NCBI GenBank assembly: GCA_016788585.1
Contig: JAEURP010000011.1
Coordinates: forward strand, 62,001-126,000
Length of the DNA stretch: 64,000 nt
From: Chthonomonas sp.
GTDB taxonomy: Bacteria; Armatimonadota; Fimbriimonadia; Fimbriimonadales; Fimbriimonadaceae
Direction: 5' to 3'
The position numbers were made by a program, and so were the translations under genes. Below the pieces are notes generated by a model, which worked only from the letters and a program-made list of their open reading frames with translations, was not told where the DNA came from and ran no database searches. The stretch's first letter is position 1. Each line of letters starts with the position of its first letter. This document shows positions 1 to 7,924 of this stretch, piece after piece.

Positions 1-649
1 TCGCGTGGACGAGTTGCGCGGCGCCGGCTTTGCCATTGCGGTCGGCCATGACTTGCACGCGGACGAGGTCCTCTGCGCGGACCAGGCGGTAGAGGGCGAA
101 GGGAGAGGCGGCGACGAGTTGGGTGTCCCACTCGGAATCCTGGTCGCGGCGTACAAAGAAGGAGCGACCATAGCATTCCTCGAACAGGGCATCGAGGTCT
201 GCATGAGGGTCTTTTAGTTTGGCGAGGACATTTAATACCAAGGCTTCGCCGAAGTCCACTTCCTCGTAGTTAACGAAGAACCCCTCGTCCCAACCGAGAT
301 CATAAAGGTAGGCCTCTAAGAGATCATCATGGACGCGAACATTTGTGAGGATGATCGGGCTCTCCAGAAGCAGTTGTGCTTTGGCTAATGGCCCAAGTGC
401 GATGAGGGCAAGCGTCTCACCCGGCCCAGGCACCGAGACGGCATCCGCGCAGACCATAGGGTTGTTGTCATCGAGTTCAACGAGGCCGTGGCACTCAAGT
501 GAAAGATCGTTGATCACGACACGTCGCTTCTTGCCGTTTTGAAGAAACTCGATTTGATCGCTAATGGGCTCGCCCAACACTTCCACAAAGGGGTGCTGGG
601 CGAGCAACTCATTAAGAGCAGGGGCCTTACTTGGCGAAGCCTGGATCAC
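1..649 (-). CDS. ArgC-like protein, catalytic Cys missing (3' end outside window)
   Basis: About 216 residues are visible; the C-terminus runs off the left edge. The translation resembles N-acetyl-gamma-glutamyl-phosphate reductase (ArgC/LysY) across its length: the start resembles the first Rossmann helix region (ELLAQHPFVEV), the middle the PGCYPTA region (here PGPGETLALIALGPL, residues about 74-88), and the end the ArgC dimer-domain signature (GRSFFVR, then DRNGKAGAAQLVHA for the usual DNL-KGAAGQAVQ). The nucleophilic Cys of PGCYPT is Pro76, and roughly 70 residues of the normal N-terminal NADP domain are absent, so reductase activity is unlikely. I chose the GTG at 649, two bases after the upstream stop; no good ribosome binding site is visible. 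It is the third gene of an apparent FKBP - exported protein - ArgC-like unit. The family match is by eye and the role is unknown. Confidence 0.55.
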   Translation of the reverse strand, partial: MIQASPSKAPALNELLAQHPFVEVLGEPISDQIEFLQNGKKRRVVINDLSLECHGLVELDDNNPMVCADAVSVPGPGETLALIALGPLAKAQLLLESPIILTNVRVHDDLLEAYLYDLGWDEGFFVNYEEVDFGEALVLNVLAKLKDPHADLDALFEECYGRSFFVRRDQDSEWDTQLVAASPFALYRLVRAEDLVRVQVMADRNGKAGAAQLVHA

Positions 650-651
650 GA

Positions 652-1347
652 TTACACTCGAGTGATCTTTGTTGTAAAGTTCATTTTGCTTGGCTGGGAT
701 TTGCTGTCGCTCGATTTCATCGTCAAGCTCATCGCCATGTTCCCGCCGCGAACAGATCCATCGGTGCCGTAGATCTCGACCTTGCCATTGCCGGCCATCG
801 ACCCCATCTCGCCCATACTGCCAGTCACCCTTTGTCCGACCTCAGCAATCATTTTGCCGTTTACGGTCTTGACACTGATCAAGGTGTAAGTTGCGTTCAG
901 GTTCATTCCCTGAGATACAGACATATCGCCTTTCCAGGATTGGCCGATCTTTACAGGCCCCTGCGGAAACGTTGGTGTCGCTGCTCCCGTCAAGCTACCA
1001 TTTGACTCGCCTATCACCTTGCCTCGGCTGTCGATCTTCATAGTCGAAACCTGTGGCTTAGTGTTCCGACTGCTACCAGTCGACGGCATAGTGACTTTCG
1101 ATTCGACCGTAGCAATGCCATTCTTAACGTCTTTAACCGTCATGATGCTACTGATCACCTGTGGCTTTGGCATCATCGAACCCGACATCGTGATGTTGTA
1201 CTTCATGACCTGGCCCTTGACCCACTTGATTCTGAGCAGGTAGCCAGGTCCAGACTTGGTGACTTGCGCATTCGCTGGCCGGGGAGCTTGAACAGTCGTC
1301 AAGGCGAGGCCTAGGGCGCCAATAAGGAGAAGATTCTTTAATTGCAT
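652..1347 (-). CDS. exported protein of unknown function
   Basis: 231 residues. The ATG at 1347 gives a clear Sec signal peptide (hydrophobic LLLIGALGLALTTV, likely cleavage after PANA), whereas upstream in-frame starts would bury it. The mature part is rich in Met, Ser, Gly and Lys with alternating beta-like segments and no Cys; I recognise no domain or catalytic motif. It lies 28 bp downstream of the FKBP lipoprotein gene and 2 bp upstream of the ArgC-like gene, so it is probably co-transcribed with both. It may be a periplasmic beta-rich protein; no specific function can be given. Confidence 0.75.
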   Translation of the reverse strand: MQLKNLLLIGALGLALTTVQAPRPANAQVTKSGPGYLLRIKWVKGQVMKYNITMSGSMMPKPQVISSIMTVKDVKNGIATVESKVTMPSTGSSRNTKPQVSTMKIDSRGKVIGESNGSLTGAATPTFPQGPVKIGQSWKGDMSVSQGMNLNATYTLISVKTVNGKMIAEVGQRVTGSMGEMGSMAGNGKVEIYGTDGSVRGGNMAMSLTMKSSDSKSQPSKMNFTTKITRV

Positions 1348-1375
1348 TGTCCTGATGAATTTACGATTACAAACG

Positions 1376-2200
1376 TTACTTGATGCCAAGAAGTTCAACT
1401 TCAAATACGAGAACAGAATTCGGTGGGATGCTCTCCCCCTTTTGTTCGGGACCATAGGCCAGCGCTGGTGGGATTACGAGCCGCCGCTTTCCGCCAACCT
1501 TCATGCCAACAATACCATCGTCCCAGCCCTTGATCACCGCGCCGACTCCCATTTGGAACTCAAATGGCTCCTTTCGGTCGTAAGAAGCATCAAACTTCTT
1601 GCCATTGAGCAATGTGCCAAGGTAGTGCACCTTGACGGTATCCGTGGACTTGACGGCTCGGCCCGTTCCGACTTTGAGATCGGTCGAATCATAAACCATC
1701 TCCTGCCCTTTCTTAACCACGTAGAGCAGGTCGATATCGTAAGTGAGGTCTGCATCAGGCGGGATGGGGCCGCTTCCTGCCTTGCCATAGGCCAATATGG
1801 CTGGAATCTCTAAGGTGCGCTTCCCGCCAACCTTCATGCCGGGAACTCCGCGATCCCAACCCGCAATGACTTGCCCCGAACCAATGACGAACGAGAAGGG
1901 AGACTTGTCCTTGCCGGCATTCGAGTCGAAGACCTTGCCGTCCTTCATCTTTCCTGTGTAAATCACGACAGCCATATCACCGGTTTCTGCCTTGAGCCCG
2001 GTACCTGCTTTTGAGTCCTTTATCTTGGGCAATAAGTCATCGGGAACCTTTTCTGGCTCGGCAGTTGACCCATGGCCGTGTCCGTCATCCGGTCCATGCC
2101 CATGACCATCATCGGGGCTATGGCCTGAACTCGCGTCTGGGCCGGGGCAACCCCATAAGAAGCATGAAATGAAGAGGGGGGCGAAGAGGGACTTTCGCAT
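1376..2200 (-). CDS. lipoprotein with two FKBP-type peptidyl-prolyl isomerase domains
   Basis: 274 residues. A lipoprotein signal peptide ends in FLWGC (lipidated Cys18), so the protein is probably membrane-anchored outside the cytoplasm. Residues about 26-44 form a His/Asp/Gly-rich linker of repeated GHSPDDGHGHG-like units, a possible metal-binding segment. Two FKBP folds follow (about 55-160 and 165-274), each with the typical VxYTG or VHYLG strand, FDSN/FDAS, FxxGxGxVIxGWDxGxxGMKVGGKR and IPxxLAYG motifs, and the second ends in the usual FEVELL strand. It should catalyse proline isomerisation in exported proteins. It is divergent from smpB with 37 bp between starts and is followed by an exported protein. 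Confidence 0.9.
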   Translation of the reverse strand: MRKSLFAPLFISCFLWGCPGPDASSGHSPDDGHGHGPDDGHGHGSTAEPEKVPDDLLPKIKDSKAGTGLKAETGDMAVVIYTGKMKDGKVFDSNAGKDKSPFSFVIGSGQVIAGWDRGVPGMKVGGKRTLEIPAILAYGKAGSGPIPPDADLTYDIDLLYVVKKGQEMVYDSTDLKVGTGRAVKSTDTVKVHYLGTLLNGKKFDASYDRKEPFEFQMGVGAVIKGWDDGIVGMKVGGKRRLVIPPALAYGPEQKGESIPPNSVLVFEVELLGIK

Positions 2201-2237
2201 GCCCTACTTTACCCAGCTAGGTACACTCGCGACCCCG

Positions 2238-2729
2238 ATGGCAAAGAAGGGCTCCAAACATGACGAGCCGAAAGGCCCGGCCACGATTCAAAACCGCCGC
2301 GCGGCCTTCGACTACAAAATCCTTGATACGATCGAGGCGGGCATTGTGCTGGCCGGCAGTGAGGTCAAATCTGTATTCCTTGGCCTTGCTAATCTAACGG
2401 ACAGCTATGTTCGCATCGAGAAAGGCGAAGCATGGCTCTACAACGCCGACATCGAGCCTTACAAGCATACGGCACACTTTGCCCCTCAGCGGCGGAGGGA
2501 CCGAAAGCTCTTGATGAAGCGGCGAGAGATCGATCAACTTGAGATGAAGATTCAGGGAAAGGGCCTCGCGCTGATACCGCTGAAAATCTACTTTAACGAA
2601 AGGGGCCGGGCCAAGGTGTCGATTGGCTTTGGGGAAGGCAAGAAGAACTACGACAAGCGAACGACTATTGCCGACCGCGAAACCAAGCGCCAGCAGGAAC
2701 GAATACAGCGCGGCATGCGCGACGACTAG
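2238..2729 (+). CDS. smpB: SsrA-binding protein SmpB
   Basis: 163 residues. SmpB binds tmRNA and takes it to stalled ribosomes for trans-translation. The family pattern is clear: an N-terminal NRRAAFDYKILDTIEAGIVL stretch, GSEVKSVFLGLANLTDSYV, the HTAHF/PQRRRDRKLL loop, then LIPLKIYFNERGRAKVSIGF and a basic tail (KKNYDKRTTIADRETKR). The reading frame is open further upstream, but the ATG at 2238 gives the usual length; upstream starts add unrelated residues. The stop overlaps the convergent rsmG stop by 4 bp. I looked for the tmRNA gene next to it and found none. Confidence 0.96.
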   Translation: MAKKGSKHDEPKGPATIQNRRAAFDYKILDTIEAGIVLAGSEVKSVFLGLANLTDSYVRIEKGEAWLYNADIEPYKHTAHFAPQRRRDRKLLMKRREIDQLEMKIQGKGLALIPLKIYFNERGRAKVSIGFGEGKKNYDKRTTIADRETKRQQERIQRGMRDD

Positions 2730-3391
2730 TCAAGCGGCCTCTTCTTGATCATCGCCCAGGGCCTCGGAAACATGTCCGGCGTTTCTCGGACCTTCTCATA
2801 GATGGGTAAGACTCTTTCGCGACCGTCTGCGAGTGGTTGTTTCCAGACTTCTTTGAATTCCAGACCGAGTTGATCGAGGCAATCGAGATCGAACTCCTCA
2901 CCATTGCTTCTGAACGGGATAACTGCGCCCCCAACTTTACAAGGGCGAACGCTGCACTCAAGCTGGATTGAAAGCGGAGCAAACGCCCTTCCGGTGACAA
3001 CGCCATACGCTTCAGTCGTACCCAATTCCTCAACCCTGCCCTCCAGCACGCGCAGATTCGGCAAGGGCTGACTTCGAAGGAAATCAAGCATCTTTCCATT
3101 ACTATCAATGGCCGTGACTTCGAGGTTTGGGCAGGCACAGGCCATGGGCCACGCTGGCAATCCCGGCCCGGTTCCTAAATCGAGCAAACCGCCGCGATCA
3201 CCCGTGAACTTGATGAGTAAGCAACTCTCAGCAAAGTGGCGCACGTCGCAGTCTTCAATCGGCACACGAGTGAGGTTTTTGTTCTTGTTCCACTTATACA
3301 GAGCATCGCGGTATTGGGCAAAAGCATCTAATTGAGTCTTAGAGAGCTTTATGCCTTGTTCTTGGCAGACGCGTTGCAGTTCGGGAAACAC
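2726..3391 (-). CDS. rsmG: 16S rRNA (guanine-527-N7) methyltransferase RsmG
   Basis: 221 residues. RsmG (GidB) methylates G527 of 16S rRNA using S-adenosylmethionine. Visible marks are the substrate-side YKWNKNKNLTRV segment (about 32-43), the SAM-binding loop LLDLGTGPGLPA (about 69-80), VTAIDSNGKMLDFL after it, and the VTGRAFAPL segment (about 132-140) corresponding to the family's SRAFA motif. Length is normal. It converges on smpB with a 4 bp overlap. Confidence 0.94.
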   Translation of the reverse strand: MFPELQRVCQEQGIKLSKTQLDAFAQYRDALYKWNKNKNLTRVPIEDCDVRHFAESCLLIKFTGDRGGLLDLGTGPGLPAWPMACACPNLEVTAIDSNGKMLDFLRSQPLPNLRVLEGRVEELGTTEAYGVVTGRAFAPLSIQLECSVRPCKVGGAVIPFRSNGEEFDLDCLDQLGLEFKEVWKQPLADGRERVLPIYEKVRETPDMFPRPWAMIKKRPLD

Positions 3392-3405
3392 AAGCGATAT
3401 GATGG

Positions 3406-3690
3406 ATGAAGATGAAGCGAACCAACAAGACGGTCGGATTAGTAGGGGCCGGAATGATCTTAGTTGGACTCATCGCTTCTTGGTTCGCGGTCGCCATCAG
3501 CCGGTCCAACCCAGCGATTGCCTTGGGATTCCTCTTTGGATCCTCGCTTGTTTACATCATTGGCGGAGTCTTGACCGTCTCCCACTTCGACTTCAGGCGT
3601 GGCACTAAGGTCTACCTCGTGATCTCGCTCAGTCGGCTGGTTTACGCCTGCGCGGCGGTGCTCACGATGATTGGAGTTGCCGGCTCGTAG
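3406..3690 (+). CDS. small membrane protein, unknown
   Basis: 94 residues with three to four hydrophobic segments (about 9-30, 36-57, 68-91) joined by short basic loops, so a small integral membrane protein. The ATG at 3406 and a second at 3412 are equally possible. It is divergent from rsmG with only 14 bp between starts and converges without a gap on the exported protein behind it. No family recognised. Real because hydrophobicity is regularly spaced and the opposite strand has no good competitor, but a function cannot be given. Confidence 0.6.
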   Translation: MKMKRTNKTVGLVGAGMILVGLIASWFAVAISRSNPAIALGFLFGSSLVYIIGGVLTVSHFDFRRGTKVYLVISLSRLVYACAAVLTMIGVAGS

Positions 3691-4248
3691 TCACTCTTGC
3701 TCTGCAACGGGCTTCCGCTCGCTCGCCGCTTCCCCACCGTAGCTCAAGGAAGCCATGACTTTCGTCAACTCCGCGGTGTTCTTTTGCTCTGCGCTTAAGG
3801 CGATCAAGACAATTTCTTCCTTTCCTCCGATGAGTGCGAACTCGGTGGTGCAACCTTCAGATTCCATAGCAAAAAAGTGGCATCGTCGCGATCCAAACTT
3901 CGCCGTTTCTCTTCGGATGAGCTTTCCTTCGCTCTTTACGGCATCTGCGAGCCCGCCGGCCATTGCCTCACACCATTCGGTAATCACATCGGCAAATTCA
4001 TCCTTTGGCTGGTAAGCCATGACCGAACCATAAACGCCTGCTTCGGTCTTAAATTCGAACTCATTGGCCTTTTTTAGAACAGCCTGGCTATCCTCATCGA
4101 GTTCTTTAAGGGTGTCGCCCTTACTTTCTATCTTGACCTCGATCCCCAGCGATAGCAGTGTGCCGGGCACAACCGTTTTTTCTCCGGCGGATGCGGCAAA
4201 CACTGCCATGCTAAGACAAACTAAAACCCCGAGACCCCATGCTCTCAT
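3691..4248 (-). CDS. exported protein of unknown function
   Basis: 185 residues from the ATG at 4248, which places MRAWGLGVLVCLSMAVFAASAG as a signal peptide; an upstream ATG at 4272 would add eight residues. The mature part is acidic and probably alpha/beta, with three cysteines in a WCEAMAGG / RRCHFF / EGCTTEF arrangement and a charged C-terminal tail. I recognise no domain. Its stop abuts the stop of the small membrane protein on the other strand. Confidence 0.65.
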   Translation of the reverse strand: MRAWGLGVLVCLSMAVFAASAGEKTVVPGTLLSLGIEVKIESKGDTLKELDEDSQAVLKKANEFEFKTEAGVYGSVMAYQPKDEFADVITEWCEAMAGGLADAVKSEGKLIRRETAKFGSRRCHFFAMESEGCTTEFALIGGKEEIVLIALSAEQKNTAELTKVMASLSYGGEAASERKPVAEQE

Positions 4249-4299
4249 GGGGAGCTTATGCCCGTAAACCACGGGTCACGGAACTTGAAGAATTACCGG

Positions 4300-5223
4300 T
4301 TAAGGTGTTCGGTGGGCTTTCTTTTCTTTTGGAATGCCCAAATTCTTCACTTTTACCGTTACGGTTCCCGAATACGGAATCGTGTCCGGAGCGAGAACTC
4401 TGATCTTCACTGGGATGCTAACCATGCTACCGGCTGGGATTCTCCTCCCATTCGCCGAAATGATTTCAATCCGAGCGTCTTTTGCGGTTTTTAGCCCTGC
4501 TTGAATGGCCGCTGCAATAACAGCCTGAACTTCGGAGGGCCTCGCGGGATCACCGCGCACTTCAGCCAGAAGTTCGGGAATCTCGTCCACGGCCGACGGC
4601 AGAACCTTGACTAAAAGCTGCGCGTGAGAGGTAGGCGTGTGAATTGCGACCGTGGTCTCTCCAAGAGCAAGTCCTACCACCTTTATGCCACCCATGATCC
4701 GTTCGATCCTCGCCACAGACGAATTCCCAACTTTGATCGTGGCAAACTGGGCTTCCGTCCCGACTAAGGCAACAAATGCATTGGCACCGACTCCAAGTTG
4801 TTCCGGGCCGGCTGGTGCCTGAATTGGCGGCAGGCCCAAGGCAGTCTCGAGGACCCTTTTCCACTGAGAAACGAGTTCCGTGATTGGCAAGTTGTGCGCT
4901 TTTGCCTCGGCGGCGGTGACTCTAACCACCCGCGTCTTTCCTGCGTACACCCAAGTGCCCTTGCTCGTCGGCTTGATGGTGAGCGGCAAGCTAACGCTTC
5001 CGTCGGTCAAGGTGTTTACAATCTTGAAGGCTCGATCTGATGGCGAGTATCCATCGAGGCTCGACTTCAACGTAAAGGTCGGCATCTCGTTCACGAAGAC
5101 CGTGCCCCCGTCTGAACGATACGAGTGGGCAAAGCTCAGGGCCGTTAGTAGGACAAACAGTTGGAACAGTAGAGGTCGCAGGCCTTTCACGATAGTGGCA
5201 GGATACCCCTCGCTCACCATCAA
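4300..5223 (-). CDS. exported protein with a Big2/pilus-assembly-like beta domain, unknown
   Basis: 307 residues. A signal peptide or anchor covers about residues 15-34. A middle segment (about 155-210) reads as a beta-sandwich of the bacterial Ig-like/secretin N-terminal kind (IKVGNSSVARIERIMGGIKVVG, then LGETTVAIHTPTSHAQLLVKVLP). The C-terminal third carries a second beta segment (IPVKIRVLAPDTIPYSGTVTVKV). No enzyme motif is visible. The gene stands alone on minus, between two unrelated exported proteins. It could be a surface or envelope-assembly protein; that is inference from fold appearance only. Confidence 0.65.
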   Translation of the reverse strand: MMVSEGYPATIVKGLRPLLFQLFVLLTALSFAHSYRSDGGTVFVNEMPTFTLKSSLDGYSPSDRAFKIVNTLTDGSVSLPLTIKPTSKGTWVYAGKTRVVRVTAAEAKAHNLPITELVSQWKRVLETALGLPPIQAPAGPEQLGVGANAFVALVGTEAQFATIKVGNSSVARIERIMGGIKVVGLALGETTVAIHTPTSHAQLLVKVLPSAVDEIPELLAEVRGDPARPSEVQAVIAAAIQAGLKTAKDARIEIISANGRRIPAGSMVSIPVKIRVLAPDTIPYSGTVTVKVKNLGIPKEKKAHRTP

Positions 5224-5232
5224 TAAGTAGTG

Positions 5233-5282
5233 TGGCCCCTACCCAAGTTGGCAGGGGCCATCTGGCTGCTCTCCCAGCAGCT
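5233..5282 (-). terminator. two adjacent hairpins after the PEP-CTERM gene
   Basis: Immediately downstream of the minus-strand PEP-CTERM gene are two perfect inverted repeats: GCTGCT/AGCAGC with a 5-base loop (5266-5282) and AGGGGCCA/TGGCCCCT around a 12-base loop (5233-5260). There is no long U-run, so this is a probable but not textbook intrinsic terminator. Confidence 0.45.
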
Positions 5283-5956
5283 TATCTGCGCTTACGCCTT
5301 AGCAGCGCGCCAAGGCCAAGTCCAACAGCGGCCAAGGTCGCCGGCTCAGGAACGACGTTGCCATGAATGGTGAGATTATCCATTCGCATGTTGCCCGATG
5401 TGCTTGTCGCACCACTGAAGGTGAAACGGATGCGAACGTCAGCATTGTTTTCTGCAGCAACGGGAAGTACGGTGTCGATGTCAGGCGCTGCAGGGAATGC
5501 GCTGGAACTTGCATTGTGGTTTGAAACTAGCGCAGACCAGCTGCCGCCGCCATTGGTGCTGATATCGATATCGATGTCATTAAAGCCTGTGCCGGTGCGT
5601 CGGAAAACGTCTTTTAGGCGAAGGTCCTTGTAGCCCGTCGTGTTCATTTGAAGCGTCAATGTGGCTCCGTTAGAAGCCGTTCCAACGACAACAAAGGCGC
5701 CACCGGCAGGATCGCCGAGTTGGGCATTTGTAAGGGTCCCCGAGAAGGACCCGAAGTTTCCATTGCCTGGGCTCGTAAAGGTTGGTGCGGCCGTGGCGCC
5801 CGCCACAGTGTAGTTGCCACTCAACAGGTTTACGCTGGACGAAAGGAACGCGCCGACGCTCGACGTATCATTGAAGTTCGTATACAGCAACAAAGTTTGC
5901 GCTGACGCGAATGTTCCTAAGGCGGAGAGACCCGCCAAAGTAGCCAATTTTTTCAT
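5282..5956 (-). CDS. PEP-CTERM sorting-domain exported protein
   Basis: 224 residues. It has an N-terminal signal peptide (about 1-19, ending FASA) and a C-terminal PEP-CTERM tail: VPEP motif, a hydrophobic helix and a terminal RRKRR cluster. In between is a Ser/Thr/Gly/Asn-rich, mostly beta region without Cys. Proteins with this tail are processed and exported by exosortase; no exosortase gene is in the window. A GAGCTG/CAGCTC hairpin followed by U residues sits in the leader just before the start. Confidence 0.85.
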   Translation of the reverse strand: MKKLATLAGLSALGTFASAQTLLLYTNFNDTSSVGAFLSSSVNLLSGNYTVAGATAAPTFTSPGNGNFGSFSGTLTNAQLGDPAGGAFVVVGTASNGATLTLQMNTTGYKDLRLKDVFRRTGTGFNDIDIDISTNGGGSWSALVSNHNASSSAFPAAPDIDTVLPVAAENNADVRIRFTFSGATSTSGNMRMDNLTIHGNVVPEPATLAAVGLGLGALLRRKRR

Positions 5957-5969
5957 AAGTAATGGTCCT

Positions 5970-5989
5970 AAAAGAGCTGCAGCCAGCTC
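5970..5989 (-). promoter_or_regulatory. terminator-like hairpin in the PEP-CTERM leader
   Basis: Reading the minus strand, GAGCTG-GCTG-CAGCTC is followed directly by TTTT, then AGGACC and the start codon of the PEP-CTERM gene 18 bases later. A six-base-pair stem with a U-tract inside a leader could act as an attenuator or a weak terminator. No ligand-binding fold recognised. Confidence 0.3.
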
Positions 5990-6097
5990 CTCACCTGCGA
6001 TTGTATTTCACGCGAAAGGCCAGTAATTGTAAATGCATGGCCCTTTAACGAATCTGAGCCCAGTCCGTTAAGGCAATCTAGTAATTCTGCGGGCACA

Positions 6098-7189
6098 TCA
6101 AGCCGGGGAGAAGGTCGGAGTTTGCGACTCGCTTTCACGACGTGCTAGCGCCAATACGCTTGCTTGCGCGGCAAGATCTTTGCTGATCGCCATAAAGGCC
6201 TTGGCTTGCGCCGAATCCGGTGCGCTCAACACGCTTGGCAAGCCCCGGTCGCCGGCCAGCCCGACTTCAGGATCGAGCGGAATGCTTCCCAAAAATGGAA
6301 CCTTGAGCTCAGCCGCTAGCTGACTGCCGGGCATGCCGCTGAATAGGCGATATTCCTTTCCAGTATCTGGCGCGATAAACGACGCCATATTCTCAATCAC
6401 ACCCATGAGCGGCGTGTTCATTCTCGTAAAGAGCTTTGCCGCCTTGCCTGCGATGTTTCCGGCGACGGTCTGCGGGGTCGAAACGATTACCACACCCGTT
6501 AGCGGAACCAATTGGGCGAGGCTCATCGGAGCATCACCGGTACCTGGCGGCAGGTCGACAAGGAGATAATCGAGATCCCCCCAATCCACGTCGGCCAAGA
6601 GTTGCTTAACTGTGCCAGCAACCATCGGTCCACGCCACATGACCGCTTGCCCTTCTTCCAACAGGAAGCCTATCGACATAATCCGGATACCGTGACGTTC
6701 GATCGGAACAATCTTTTTGCCACGAGTAAATGGATGTTCGTCTTGGCATCCCAGCATGAGTGGGATTGATGGGCCATACACATCGGCATCCAGCAATCCA
6801 ACTCGTGCACCGCTCTGGGCCAGCGCAACAGCTAGATTTGCCGAAACCGTGCTTTTGCCGACCCCGCCCTTGCCGCTCGCGATGGCAATGATTTGCTTAA
6901 CCTCAGGGACGAGATCCTCTTGCTCGGTAGCACGGCTACGAACCTGGGCCGTCATTTCAACCTCCACTTTCTCTACACCAGCAAGGGCAATCACAGCCTC
7001 TTCGCATTGGGCCTTGAGAATATCCTTGACAGGACACGCGGGAGTCGTGAGTTGAACCTGAAACTTGACCGAGCCGTCTTTGATCTGCACGTCCTTGACG
7101 AATCCCAGCCTCACAATATCCTGATGGAGATCGGGATCTTGGACTGTTCGGAGGGCGTCGAGAACTTGGGCTTCAGTGATCATCGGCAC
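6098..7189 (-). CDS. mrp: Mrp/NBP35-type iron-sulfur cluster carrier ATPase
   Basis: 363 residues. Mrp (ApbC) is a P-loop ATPase that assembles and transfers Fe-S clusters. Residues about 5-85 form the N-terminal MIP18-like (DUF59) domain (VLDALRTVQDPDLHQDIVRLG, with CPVKDIL), followed by the deviant Walker A SGKGGVGKST (about 105-114), the DADVYGPSIPLMLG segment and the DYLLVDLPPGTGD switch. The two C-terminal cluster-binding cysteines of many Mrp proteins (CxxC in ENMxxFxCPxC) are replaced here by ENMASFIAPDTGKEY. It follows kdsB by 3 bp. The start at 7189 or an ATG two codons later are both possible. Confidence 0.93.
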   Translation of the reverse strand: MPMITEAQVLDALRTVQDPDLHQDIVRLGFVKDVQIKDGSVKFQVQLTTPACPVKDILKAQCEEAVIALAGVEKVEVEMTAQVRSRATEQEDLVPEVKQIIAIASGKGGVGKSTVSANLAVALAQSGARVGLLDADVYGPSIPLMLGCQDEHPFTRGKKIVPIERHGIRIMSIGFLLEEGQAVMWRGPMVAGTVKQLLADVDWGDLDYLLVDLPPGTGDAPMSLAQLVPLTGVVIVSTPQTVAGNIAGKAAKLFTRMNTPLMGVIENMASFIAPDTGKEYRLFSGMPGSQLAAELKVPFLGSIPLDPEVGLAGDRGLPSVLSAPDSAQAKAFMAISKDLAAQASVLALARRESESQTPTFSPA

Positions 7190-7192
7190 CCA

Positions 7193-7924
7193 TCAAGGTA
7201 CCCGACTACTCAGGAGCTTACGAACCTCATTGGCTTGGTCTGGGGTGTCTACGGCTAACGCGGTCCCCTCAGCTTCGGCCATGAAAATGCGGACTCCATT
7301 TTCCAGGAATCGCAATTGCTCCAAGCTTTCTGCTGTTTCAGTTACGCCCATCGGCCACTTGGAAAACCTGAGTAGGGCGTCGCGGCTGTAGGCGTAGAGT
7401 CCCACATGCTTCTTCACTGGCGCGACGCGAGGATTGCGCTCAAATGGAATCGGGTGGCGACTGAAGTACATCGCAAAACCGGCATTGTCCGTAACAACCT
7501 TGACTACCGCTGGATTGTCGTATTCGTCCTCGGGGCAAAGGCTGAAAACACTGCCCATCTCGATGCTTGAGTCATTCAGTAGTGGTTCAGCGCATGCGGC
7601 GATACTCGAAGGCTGAATGAGCGGCTCGTCGCCCTGGACATTGACGTAGACCTCGGATTCGATCAGCTCGGCGACCTCGGCAATGCGATCCGTTCCCGTT
7701 ACGTGGTCATGCCTCGTTAGAATCGCTTCTCCTTCAAACCCCTGAACACGGTCGATGATTTCTTGATCGGGAGCCGCCACCACGACCCGTTCAGCAATCC
7801 CGCTGGCATGTGCGGCTTCGACCACCCACTGCACCATCGGCTTTCCCAAAAGATCAACCAAGGGCTTGCCAGGAAAGCGGGTCGCGCCCATGCGGGCAGG
7901 GATAACGATTACGCAGCGTGTCAT
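7193..7924 (-). CDS. kdsB: 3-deoxy-manno-octulosonate cytidylyltransferase (CMP-KDO synthetase)
   Basis: 243 residues. KdsB activates KDO with CTP to give CMP-KDO for lipid A-KDO assembly. Diagnostic segments: IPARMGATRFPGKPLVDLLGKPMVQWV at the N-terminus, then VNVQGDEPLIQPS (about 93-105), YFSRHPIPFERN and HVGLYAYSRDALL, and SLEQLRFLENG near the end. Length is typical. Its start overlaps the HD-GYP stop by 4 bp (ATGA). With waaA at 56.4 kb it shows that this organism makes KDO-containing LPS. Confidence 0.96.
   Translation of the reverse strand: MTRCVIVIPARMGATRFPGKPLVDLLGKPMVQWVVEAAHASGIAERVVVAAPDQEIIDRVQGFEGEAILTRHDHVTGTDRIAEVAELIESEVYVNVQGDEPLIQPSSIAACAEPLLNDSSIEMGSVFSLCPEDEYDNPAVVKVVTDNAGFAMYFSRHPIPFERNPRVAPVKKHVGLYAYSRDALLRFSKWPMGVTETAESLEQLRFLENGVRIFMAEAEGTALAVDTPDQANEVRKLLSSRVP

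Noticed and set aside
2169-2237. Extended SmpB N-terminus
   Set aside because: The frame is open upstream of 2238 but the added residues do not fit the family; the ATG at 2238 gives the normal length.
2730-3405. tmRNA (ssrA) gene next to smpB
   Set aside because: I looked for a tRNA-like domain in the neighbouring gaps and the region is fully used by rsmG and the small membrane protein.
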